Part shown: positions 1-5,781 of the stretch, in pieces
How positions within the stretch are numbered: position 1 is the stretch's first letter
Layout of the letters: each line of letters begins with the position of its first letter
From: CAYZJD01 sp964478455
GTDB lineage: Bacteria > Acidobacteriota > Terriglobia > Bryobacterales > Bryobacteraceae
Length of the DNA: 5,781 bases
Assembly: GCA_964478455.1 (NCBI GenBank)
Contig: CAYZJD010000304.1
Coordinates: 1 to 5,781 of the forward strand
Direction: 5' to 3'
Position numbers and translations under genes: made by a program
Notes under the pieces: generated by a model
What the model was told of the DNA's origin: nothing
The model's input: the letters and a program-made list of their open reading frames with translations, nothing else
The model's database searches: none

Positions 1-2567
1 CGCTCGGCGGCTATCGCATCGACTACAGCGGCGCCACGGAAGAGGAGACGCGGGCGCTGGGCATGGCCGCGGCCTCTATCGGGCAGGGCGAGTGGACGGT
101 GGAAGGAGCGGTGCGAATTCCCGGCCTCGCCGCGACCGGCCTGGTTTCGGTGGAACGCGTCCGCGTCCCGAGACCTGACGCGCCGGAGCTTCGCTGGCAT
201 TGGCCCGCCGCCAACGAAAGGGCGGAGTACATGCTTGCTCACGATGAAGGTCGCTCCTCGCCTGCGTTCCCGGAGCCGCTTGCAGCTCGCTCCACCCCAG
301 CGGCGAAGCCGCAGCCGGCGGCCGGGGTGCTCGAAGGCGGTCTGGCTTCTGTTCGAAGCCACGTATGGTCTCCAGAAGAGCACAAGAACCTGAACATCGC
401 CGGCATGGTCGAGAAGGAGCAGAAAGCACGAGCGATGAGCGCCGCGCTGGCCGAGCGGAGCGAGTGGCAGAACATCCGGACTGTCGAGGATTGGGAACGG
501 TTCCGCGACAAGCGGCTCGCGGCGCTCCGGGCGTCCTTCGGACCGTTCCCTGACCGCACGGCGCTTCGTCTTGTGGTCACCCGCCGCGCGGACTACGGCG
601 AGGGCTTTGTTCTCGAGAACATCGTTTTCGAGAGCCGGCCAGGCTTGTTAGTAACTGCTAACCTGTACCTGCCGGACCGGATCGCCGCGAGAATCCCCGC
701 CATCCTTCTCGTCCACAGTCACCACGCACCGAAAACGCAGTCCGAACTCCAGGACATGGGCATGACCTGGGCCCGCGCCGGCGCTGCCGTTCTCGTGCCG
801 GACCAGCTCGGCGCGGGTGAGCGCCTCCAATCCCAGCCTTGGCCCCGCGAGAGTTACTACTCACGGTATGCGCTCGGCATGCAGCTTCACCTGGCGGGCG
901 AGAGCCTCATGAAATGGATGGTCTGGGATCTTATGCGGTCGATCGACCTGCTGCTCGAGCGGCCGTACATCGATCCCTCGCGGGTCATCGTGATCGGCGC
1001 CGTCGCCGGCGGCGGCGACCCTGCGGCGGTGGTTGCGGCTCTGGACCCGCGCGTCGCGGCTGTCATTCCGTTCAACTTCGGCGAAGCCGGGCCGGAGGAA
1101 CACTACCTGGAAGGTCCGAGGGCTTACGGTTTCGACACCGCCTGGCCGGGCTGGGGAAGCTGGGAAACGATGCGGAACGTGCGGCGCAGCATCGCCGATC
1201 AGTTCTTCCCATGGTTCCTCTGCGCCTCGGTCGCGCCGCGTGGTTTCGTCTACTCGTTTGAGATCGCCTGGCCGAATGGAGTGGAACAGCAGCCCGCCTG
1301 GGCCCGGTACAAACGGGTGTTCGATCTTTACGCGAAGCCCGACCGGCTGGACCAAGTGGACGGCTTCGGCCCCTTCCCCGGCCCCGGCGAGTGTACCAAC
1401 GTCGGCGCGAATCTGCGCAGGAAGATCTACCCGATTCTCGAGCGCTGGTTCGGCATGCCGCCGCCGGTGGAGTACCACGATCCGCGGCCCGAGGCGGACC
1501 TGACGTGCCTCACTCCGAAAGTTGCGGCGGAGCGCCGGCCGAGGGCGGCCAACGAGATTGCGCTGGCCATGGCTGAGGAGCGGCTCGCCGCAGCGCGCTC
1601 CGCTCTTGCGGCTCGGCCTTCGAGTGAGCGCATTGCGGAACTGCGCGCCCGTCTCGCGGCCAAGCTGGGTGACATCGAGCCGCGGGCTCAAGCCCGGGCG
1701 CAAACGGTGCGGTCTGAACGTTTCCCCGGTTTTGCGGTTGAGGCGATCGCCCTCGAAACCGACCCGGGCATCCAGATACCGCTGCTGCTGCTCAAGCCTG
1801 GGACCGCGCGCACTCCGCTGGTCGTAGCCTTCGCGCAGGAAGGTAAGGAGCGGTTCTTGGCGGATCGCCGTGTGGAACTCGCGGCGCTGCTTCGGGCTGG
1901 AACCGCCGTCTGTCTCGCTGACGTTCGCGGCGTTGGCGAAACTGCGTGGACCTCCGCTCGCGGGCCCTCGGCGATGTCACCTCCTGTCACCGAGTTGATG
2001 CTTGGTGGAACGATGCTGGGCAAGCGGCTCAAGGATGCGCGCGCTGTCCTGCGTTATCTCGCCTCGCGGAGCGATCTGGACGCACGGCGTCTCGCGCTCT
2101 GGGGAGATTCCTTTGCCGAGACCAACCCGCGGGACCTGCTTCTCGATCAGAGCATTCTCCAGCAGCCGGGACCGCGGCCGCTCCACCAGGCCGAGCCGCT
2201 CGGCGCGCTCCTCGCGCTTCTTGCAGCGCTTTACGAAGACGACGTGACCGCCGTCGCCGCCCGAGGCGGCCTTGCCTCATACCGGTCCGTTTTGGCCGAT
2301 CGCTTCACCTACGTGCCTCAGGACGCGATCGTTCATGGCATTCTCGAAGCAGCAGACATTGCAGACGTGATCGCGGCTCTCGCCCCGCGCCCGGTGCGCA
2401 TCGAGGGCGCCGTGGACGGGCGAAACCGGCTGCTGACCCTGTCCGAGCTCCGCCGCGAGTTCGCCATTGCCCTTGCCGCCTATCGCGGCGCGCCGTCGAA
2501 CCTCGTCCTCGCAGAGGAATCCTCCCCGGCTGACTTCGCCGCCTGGCTTAAAAAGGGGTCAGCCTGA
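1..2567 (+). CDS. Tandem alpha/beta-hydrolase (acetyl xylan esterase-like) protein, 5' end outside window
   Basis: The frame is open from position 3, so the gene probably starts upstream; the first ATG in view is at 63 (residue numbers below count from it, 834 residues). Residues about 1-64 match nothing I recognise, 65-88 are a Pro/Ala-rich linker, and about 100-470 form a first alpha/beta-hydrolase module with the typical strand and loop LLVHSHHAPK (HSHH 218-221) followed by VPDQLGAGER (D247). At the nucleophile elbow it reads IGAVAGGGDP (G312-G318), with Ala or Val where GxSxG has Ser. A second module spans about 550-834: GDSFA carries a plausible nucleophile Ser683 (codon 2109-2111) and EGAVDG a possible acid D785, but no His follows before the C terminus. 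The family is mostly carbohydrate esterases and related hydrolases. The specific substrate is unknown, and loss of catalytic residues makes true esterase activity uncertain. The last residues KKGSA and the TGA stop come from the repeat at 2550-2621. Confidence 0.87.
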   Translation, partial: LGGYRIDYSGATEEETRALGMAAASIGQGEWTVEGAVRIPGLAATGLVSVERVRVPRPDAPELRWHWPAANERAEYMLAHDEGRSSPAFPEPLAARSTPAAKPQPAAGVLEGGLASVRSHVWSPEEHKNLNIAGMVEKEQKARAMSAALAERSEWQNIRTVEDWERFRDKRLAALRASFGPFPDRTALRLVVTRRADYGEGFVLENIVFESRPGLLVTANLYLPDRIAARIPAILLVHSHHAPKTQSELQDMGMTWARAGAAVLVPDQLGAGERLQSQPWPRESYYSRYALGMQLHLAGESLMKWMVWDLMRSIDLLLERPYIDPSRVIVIGAVAGGGDPAAVVAALDPRVAAVIPFNFGEAGPEEHYLEGPRAYGFDTAWPGWGSWETMRNVRRSIADQFFPWFLCASVAPRGFVYSFEIAWPNGVEQQPAWARYKRVFDLYAKPDRLDQVDGFGPFPGPGECTNVGANLRRKIYPILERWFGMPPPVEYHDPRPEADLTCLTPKVAAERRPRAANEIALAMAEERLAAARSALAARPSSERIAELRARLAAKLGDIEPRAQARAQTVRSERFPGFAVEAIALETDPGIQIPLLLLKPGTARTPLVVAFAQEGKERFLADRRVELAALLRAGTAVCLADVRGVGETAWTSARGPSAMSPPVTELMLGGTMLGKRLKDARAVLRYLASRSDLDARRLALWGDSFAETNPRDLLLDQSILQQPGPRPLHQAEPLGALLALLAALYEDDVTAVAARGGLASYRSVLADRFTYVPQDAIVHGILEAADIADVIAALAPRPVRIEGAVDGRNRLLTLSELRREFAIALAAYRGAPSNLVLAEESSPADFAAWLKKGSA
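255..326 (+). other. Pro/Ala-rich interdomain linker within the hydrolase protein
   Basis: The translated stretch is 24 residues long; 13 are Pro or Ala, and it contains segments such as SSPAFPEPLA and AAKPQPAAG. It separates an unrecognised N-terminal part from the first hydrolase module. Linkers of this composition usually join independently folded domains, which suggests that what lies left of it, and outside the window, is a separate domain. Seen: the composition. Inferred: the domain boundary. Confidence 0.5.
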
Positions 2568-2621
2568 TCTGCGCCATTTTTCGGCCGTGGAAAATGGGGC
2601 AGATCAGGCTGACCCCTTTTT
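2550..2621. repeat. 72-bp REP/REPIN-like imperfect palindrome
   Basis: The left arm 2550-2582 and right arm 2589-2621 are 33 nt each and pair around the 6-nt loop GGCCGT. The outer 23 base pairs (2550-2572 with 2599-2621) are perfect; inward there is one G-G mismatch (2573/2598) and one T-G wobble (2581/2590). The core AAAAAGGGGTCAGCCTGATC and its complement bound the element. Two inverted copies of one unit around a short spacer is the layout of REPINs/BIMEs, which RAYT (TnpA-REP) transposases mobilise; a GGGGTCAG-type head is, from memory, common in such elements. No RAYT gene is in the window. The left arm runs into the 3' end of the hydrolase gene; the right arm ends 3 bp from the stop of the minus-strand small ORF. 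Confidence 0.8.
2550..2621. terminator. Candidate bidirectional intrinsic terminator between convergent genes
   Basis: The same palindrome, read on either strand, gives a GC-containing stem of over 20 bp followed by five U (T2617-T2621 on plus; the complement of A2550-A2554 on minus). It sits where the plus-strand hydrolase gene and the minus-strand unit meet tail to tail, the expected place for a shared terminator. The stem is longer than most intrinsic terminators and includes the A/U pairs at its base, so efficiency is uncertain. Confidence 0.55.
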
Positions 2622-2624
2622 GGG

Positions 2625-2756
2625 TTACCTGCGGGCGCCGCGCTGCGGGTTCTTCAGCTTGGCCTGGCGCGTCTTTGCGCGCTTCCGCTTGGGCTTGCTG
2701 ATAATGAATGTTCCGCTGCCATGGTACTCGGCTTTGTAAGTCTTGTCGTCGGCCAA
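2625..2756 (-). CDS. Small, highly basic 43-residue hypothetical protein (TTG start)
   Basis: From a TTG at 2756 the frame reads (M)ADDKTYKAEYHGSGTFIIS and then a Lys/Arg tail with PKRKRAKTRQ; it ends with TAA at 2627-2625. I count 8 Lys and 6 Arg against 2 Asp and 1 Glu. The front half looks like a short beta-strand segment, the tail like a nucleic-acid- or ribosome-binding extension. An AGGGGAG sequence (2772-2766) lies 9 nt before the TTG and overlaps the TAG stop of the upstream nitrilase gene, suggesting translational coupling. The same frame extends to an ATG at 2870, but that would overlap the nitrilase gene by about 100 nt and its extra residues look like an out-of-frame shadow. I do not recognise a family. 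It could be chance; the good Shine-Dalgarno and protein-like composition argue for a real gene. Confidence 0.45.
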   Translation of the reverse strand: MADDKTYKAEYHGSGTFIISKPKRKRAKTRQAKLKNPQRGARR

Positions 2757-2765
2757 AATGAATCG

Positions 2766-2772
2766 CTCCCCT
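2766..2772 (-). promoter_or_regulatory. Shine-Dalgarno AGGGGAG overlapping the nitrilase stop codon
   Basis: On the minus strand the sequence reads AGGGGAG, its first two bases being the last two of the TAG stop of the nitrilase gene. It is 9 nt from the TTG at 2756. This is the best ribosome-binding site in the window and the main reason to call the small basic ORF and to choose TTG as its start. Confidence 0.45.
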
Positions 2773-4108
2773 ACGGTGTGGTGAAAGCTGTATTGTAGCG
2801 CATGCCGCGCTCCACGCCGACGTCCAGCCGCATTTCCTTCATCATCCGCGTCCGCATGTGGCCGAGCCACTCGTCGACGTAACGACGGTTCAGATCGATG
2901 GTGGCGACGGCGGCAGCCCCTTGTTCGGGGGCCCTCGCGATAATCTCGCCGTTCGGGTCGATGATGTGCGTCGGGTAATCGTACCCGGAGGCCACCAGAA
3001 AAACCTGGTTTTCGATGGCACGCGCCTTGGCCAGCGTCTCGTTGCCGCCCCAGATCGGCAGCAGCAGCACCTCGGCGCCGCGCAGCGCCAGCGCCCGCGC
3101 CGGGTCGGCGTACTGCACGTCCCAGCAGATCATCATCCCGACGCGGCCGAAGTCCGTCTGGAAGACCGGATACTCGATGCCTGGAGTGAGCCCGCCTTCG
3201 AGTTCCTCGCGCGGCAGATACACCTTGCGGTACTTGCCGGCGAGCCTGCCGGTTCGGTCGATGAGCACCGCCGTGTTATACATCGCGATGCCGTCGCGCT
3301 CGTAAATGCCGGCGACAATGTACGCGTTCCTGTTGCGCGCCGCCTCGGCGAGCATCTCGGTGGTAGGACCGGGAACCGGCTCCGCCGTTTCGGCGTACGA
3401 CTTGCCGGTGCCCACGACCGTGATCCCTTCCGGCAACAGTATCAGGTCTGCATTGCGTGGCACCGTCTTCTCCACCACCTCCAGAAAGCGCCGCACATTC
3501 TCGGCCGCGCTCGCCGCTCCTGACGGCCGGAAGTTGACCGAGGCCACCGTGATACGCCTCGACGGCGGAGCCGGAATCTCCTCAAAGGTGATGTCGTCCC
3601 ACCACACGGTTCCTTGCGGTGCGTTGGCAAGGTAAAGCTGAAGCTCCACCGAGACCGCACGGTCCGGCGCGGGGGCTTCGACCGTAACCCGGTTCCAGCC
3701 GTCGTCCTGCGAGATGGCGGCGGCGTACTCCGGCTGGCCGGCGCGCTTGTCTTCCGAGGTTCGCCAGTCCAGCCTGGCCAGCACGTCCAGCGGCTCATAG
3801 TGCAGCGACTCCGCCCGGTAGTGAGCCACCAGCCGGTACCATTTGCCCGGTTGAATGCCAGCCACCTGACGCACCCAGCCGCCGAACACCGCCGGATTAC
3901 TGTTGCCGGCGAGCGCCAGCGAGCCGGATTCGCCGCGGTTCCGCACCGTGTCCACAAAGCCGCGCGGCGCGATCTCCGCCCGCGGCGCCCACATCTTCCA
4001 CCCGTCCGAAGCACCCTCCGCGCCGGGCGCGAAGCCCGACTGTTGGACCCGAACCGGCTCCGCGAAAATCACCGCGGCCGCAAACACGAGCATCGCCAGC
4101 TTGTTCAT
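2771..4108 (-). CDS. Exported carbon-nitrogen hydrolase (nitrilase superfamily) with N-terminal beta-sandwich-like domain
   Basis: The product is 445 residues if started at the ATG at 4108, which gives a clean signal peptide (MNKLAMLVFAAAVIFA, then EP). An in-frame ATG at 4129 would put seven unneeded residues before it. After the signal peptide, residues about 20-178 resemble a jelly-roll/carbohydrate-binding-like module: aromatic-rich, with PGKWYRLVAHYRAES and the closing GTVWWDDITFEE typical of CBM4/9-like or galactose-binding folds. From about 184 to the end is a nitrilase fold with the full triad: Glu227 in LLPEG, Lys295 in KYRKVYLP, Cys328 in MMICWDVQY. The superfamily hydrolyses amides, nitriles or N-carbamoyl compounds through a cysteine thioester; substrate here is unknown. 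Export plus a possible binding module suggests action on an extracytoplasmic amide-bearing substrate. No Shine-Dalgarno precedes the ATG, and a possible -10 ends only 7 nt upstream. Confidence 0.9.
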   Translation of the reverse strand: MNKLAMLVFAAAVIFAEPVRVQQSGFAPGAEGASDGWKMWAPRAEIAPRGFVDTVRNRGESGSLALAGNSNPAVFGGWVRQVAGIQPGKWYRLVAHYRAESLHYEPLDVLARLDWRTSEDKRAGQPEYAAAISQDDGWNRVTVEAPAPDRAVSVELQLYLANAPQGTVWWDDITFEEIPAPPSRRITVASVNFRPSGAASAAENVRRFLEVVEKTVPRNADLILLPEGITVVGTGKSYAETAEPVPGPTTEMLAEAARNRNAYIVAGIYERDGIAMYNTAVLIDRTGRLAGKYRKVYLPREELEGGLTPGIEYPVFQTDFGRVGMMICWDVQYADPARALALRGAEVLLLPIWGGNETLAKARAIENQVFLVASGYDYPTHIIDPNGEIIARAPEQGAAAVATIDLNRRYVDEWLGHMRTRMMKEMRLDVGVERGMRYNTAFTTP

Positions 4109-4158
4109 GGGTTCAAGTATAAAGCACATCCCATAGATGCCCCAGCAGGGCGTCTAAG
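4109..4158. promoter_or_regulatory. 50-bp divergent promoter gap
   Basis: This is the whole space between the start codons of the divergent nitrilase and thioredoxin-domain genes, so both promoters must lie in it or reach into the coding ends. It is the most AT-rich spot nearby. No convincing TTGACA-like -35 is visible at 16-18 bp on either side. An AGGG at 4147-4150, 8 nt before the ATG at 4159, is a plausible ribosome-binding site for the rightward gene. Confidence 0.5.
4116..4123. promoter_or_regulatory. Overlapping divergent -10 candidates in AGTATAAA
   Basis: On the plus strand TATAAA (4118-4123) lies about 35 bp before the ATG at 4159. On the minus strand TATACT (4121-4116) lies just before the ATG at 4108. 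Each differs from TATAAT by one base, and they share four base pairs, so RNA polymerase could probably occupy only one direction at a time. The assignment rests on the hexamers alone, since -35 matches are poor. Confidence 0.4.
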
Positions 4159-5781
4159 ATGAGAGTCATGCGGAGCCTAGCGGTTTCGTTTGTGATGCTC
4201 ACGGCGGCAGGCGCCTGTTGGGCGGCGTGCGAGGCGAGCAGCAGTGCGATCAAGGAAATCGTTGCGCTCCAAGCCGTAAGTGCAGAGGCGCGCTTGCGTG
4301 ACCTCCTGGAGTCGCGATGGCGGCTTGCTCAGCAATACCCGGAGGACTATCACGTGCAGGCATTCGCGCAGGACGCGTTCCGCATGTCGCCGCACCTGGT
4401 GCGGGAGTGGGACCGGGCGCTCGAGCATTACCGCAAGATCGGGGATCGCGACACACGGGAGCTGCTGGAGGCGCGGTTGTGGTTCGTGCTGGATCCCGAC
4501 CGGTCGCGTGAGCTGGTGCGAGGAGTGCTCGCGCGCCGGCCAGAGTTGCCCGAGGTGCACCTGGCGGCGCTCGAGATGGCGATGGCTCCGCCGCAGCTAG
4601 ACTTCGTGGAGGGGGAGAGGCATTTTCGCGAGTTACGGCGGTTGTGCCCGGCGAGTCTGACGCCGTTCATGTACCTGAGAGCAGTTCAGAACACGGGCTT
4701 GATGGCGGCATCGTTGCAGGGGGCGCGAAGGCTGCTTGCGGGGCGGTCCGACGCGGAGGCGCTCCGGGCGTGGACGCAGGTGATCGAGTACCTGTACGTC
4801 ACCAAGGATCCGCTTCTGGGAAAGGATGTGGCGAAGCTGCGGAAGTTGAATCTCTACGATCTCGACGACTGGGTGCACCTGGTGACGCAGGCTTACGTGC
4901 GGACGCAGGACAGCGTGGCCCGCGTCAACTTGCTGAAGGAGGTTGCGCGCCGTCGTCCGGCCTCCTCTTGGGGCATACGGACAGCGATGGAGGAGTGGCA
5001 GCGGGCGCATCCGGCCCCGGCGCAGATGAACCGCGCTGGCTTCGCCGAGCACGAAAAGGCGCACCGGGCCTTTGCGCGGTCGCTGTGGGAGAGGTATCCG
5101 GAGTCGCGGTGGGCGAGGGAGGAGTACTTGTCCGCATGCGGGTATGGGCAGGATCCAGACCTTACGGATGAGGAGGCTGTTAGAGTGCTGGAGTTGGCCC
5201 GGCGCCATGAGGAGGACGGAGTTACCGGCAATCCAGCCGCCGGGCTGCGTGAAGCCGCAGTCTACGTCGCGCGCAAGATTCGGCTGGAACAGGTTCCGCG
5301 CCTCGTGGAGGACGCTCTGCGGAATTCCGAGGCGGCGGCGCGCTATGAACTGTTGTCGAAAACCGGGAGGAAGCGGGCTGACATCAGCCTTTTGCAGACT
5401 CGGACACGTGCGCGAGCAACACTGGCCGAGTATCACCTGTTGAAAGGGGAGCGGGCGCGGGCAGAGGCGCTCGTGGCGGAACTGCGCGGTGACCTCGCCG
5501 GGTGGAGACCGGGGGCCGAGGCGGGCGCGCGAGAACGGGCCGTGTTCGCCGGGGCGGAGAAGGAGTATCTCGAACTGGCGCGGAAAGTGGGAACGACCAC
5601 TGCGCCGATCGTCGCCCCTCGGGAGATCGACTGGGAGCGCGTGGGCCGCGTGCCGCTGGCCGAGTTTGAGACGCGCGATCTGACGGGCAAGATTTGGACG
5701 AAGGAAAAGCTGGCAGGCAAAGTTGTGCTAGTGAATCTCTGGGCCACCTGGTGCGGTCCCTGTCGTGCGGAGTTTCCACTG
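4159..5781 (+). CDS. Exported helical-repeat protein with C-terminal TlpA/thioredoxin domain, 3' end outside window
   Basis: The frame is open from the ATG at 4159 to the right edge, 541 codons without a stop. An in-frame ATG at 4168 is an alternative start; AGGG 8 nt upstream favours 4159. Residues 1-22 look like a signal peptide (MRVMRSLAVSFVMLTAAGAC, then WA). Residues about 25-480 are charged, Leu/Ala/Arg/Glu-rich and almost entirely helical in character, resembling degenerate TPR-like repeats, though I cannot define repeat units. From about 498 (VPLAEFETRDLTGKIW) a TlpA/AhpC-TSA-type thioredoxin fold starts, with KVVLVNLWATWCGPC and redox cysteines 532 and 535. Periplasmic TlpA-like proteins reduce or exchange disulfides; the helical part probably binds a partner or client. 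About 100 further residues would be expected to finish the domain. Codons here favour G-ending forms (GCG, GAG, CGG) more than the hydrolase gene does. Confidence 0.87.
   Translation, partial: MRVMRSLAVSFVMLTAAGACWAACEASSSAIKEIVALQAVSAEARLRDLLESRWRLAQQYPEDYHVQAFAQDAFRMSPHLVREWDRALEHYRKIGDRDTRELLEARLWFVLDPDRSRELVRGVLARRPELPEVHLAALEMAMAPPQLDFVEGERHFRELRRLCPASLTPFMYLRAVQNTGLMAASLQGARRLLAGRSDAEALRAWTQVIEYLYVTKDPLLGKDVAKLRKLNLYDLDDWVHLVTQAYVRTQDSVARVNLLKEVARRRPASSWGIRTAMEEWQRAHPAPAQMNRAGFAEHEKAHRAFARSLWERYPESRWAREEYLSACGYGQDPDLTDEEAVRVLELARRHEEDGVTGNPAAGLREAAVYVARKIRLEQVPRLVEDALRNSEAAARYELLSKTGRKRADISLLQTRTRARATLAEYHLLKGERARAEALVAELRGDLAGWRPGAEAGARERAVFAGAEKEYLELARKVGTTTAPIVAPREIDWERVGRVPLAEFETRDLTGKIWTKEKLAGKVVLVNLWATWCGPCRAEFPL

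Noticed and set aside
646..663. Short inverted repeat GTTAG...CTAAC
   Set aside because: It is only 5 bp per arm and inside coding sequence; chance is sufficient.
861..1703. Minus-strand open frame of 280 codons opposite the hydrolase gene
   Set aside because: It lies wholly antisense to a well-supported coding region, is Arg/Pro-rich as expected from high-GC antisense frames, and shows no recognisable motif or ribosome-binding site.
2467..2739. Plus-strand 90-codon frame spanning the palindrome
   Set aside because: It overlaps the end of the hydrolase gene out of frame, runs through the repeat, and is antisense to the small ORF. It has no ribosome-binding site or protein-like pattern.
2858..4162. 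Several plus-strand frames (for example 2858-3523 and 3614-4162) opposite the nitrilase gene
   Set aside because: They are shadows of a gene with an intact catalytic triad and signal peptide; their translations have no domain character.
4159..4234. Possible lipoprotein signal (Cys20 or Cys24) in the TlpA-domain protein
   Set aside because: The residues before either Cys do not fit a lipobox well (AGA-C and WAA-C); an ordinary signal peptide is the better reading.
4633..5436. Minus-strand open frame of 267 codons opposite the TlpA-domain gene
   Set aside because: The plus-strand frame is continuous for 541 codons and ends in an unmistakable thioredoxin motif. The antisense frame is Arg/Pro/Gln-rich low-information sequence.
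1..5781. CRISPR array, tRNA/rRNA genes, toxin-antitoxin pair, phage or transposase genes
   Set aside because: No regularly spaced direct repeats, cloverleaf-like sequence or recognisable transposase, integrase or defence protein was seen on either strand.

Overview
The window comes from a GC-rich bacterial chromosome with tightly packed genes. The gene types resemble what is seen in Acidobacteriota (Solibacter/Bryobacter-like): a very large tandem-domain acetyl-xylan-esterase-like hydrolase, a secreted nitrilase-superfamily enzyme with a beta-sandwich-like front end, and a long helical protein ending in a TlpA-type thioredoxin domain. That placement is an inference from gene character and base composition. 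No rRNA, tRNA or other taxonomic marker is present.

Layout, left to right. (1) Positions 1-2567, plus strand: the 3' part of a large gene, open at the left edge, for a protein with two alpha/beta-hydrolase-like modules. Key catalytic residues look degenerate in both modules. (2) Positions 2550-2621: a 72-bp imperfect palindrome with 33-nt arms, A-run at one end and T-run at the other. It looks like a REP/REPIN-type repeat and also like a bidirectional intrinsic terminator. It supplies the last five codons and the stop of the hydrolase gene. (3) Positions 2625-2756, minus strand: a possible 43-residue, very basic small protein starting at TTG, whose Shine-Dalgarno overlaps the stop codon of the next gene. 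(4) Positions 2771-4108, minus strand: an exported carbon-nitrogen hydrolase with an intact Glu-Lys-Cys triad. (5) Positions 4109-4158: a 50-bp divergent promoter gap in which one AT-rich octamer can serve as -10 for both strands. (6) Positions 4159-5781, plus strand: an exported alpha-helical-repeat protein running into a thioredoxin/TlpA domain (CGPC), cut by the right edge.

The units are arranged convergently (1 against 3/4, separated by the palindrome) and divergently (4 against 6). The two exported proteins share a promoter gap, and 4 and the small gene look like one short transcription unit. I see no defence system, CRISPR array, insertion sequence with transposase, tRNA or rRNA. The least ordinary parts are the palindrome that has become the 3' end of a gene, the degenerate catalytic sites of the double hydrolase, the possible coupled small basic gene, and the possibly leaderless start of the nitrilase gene.
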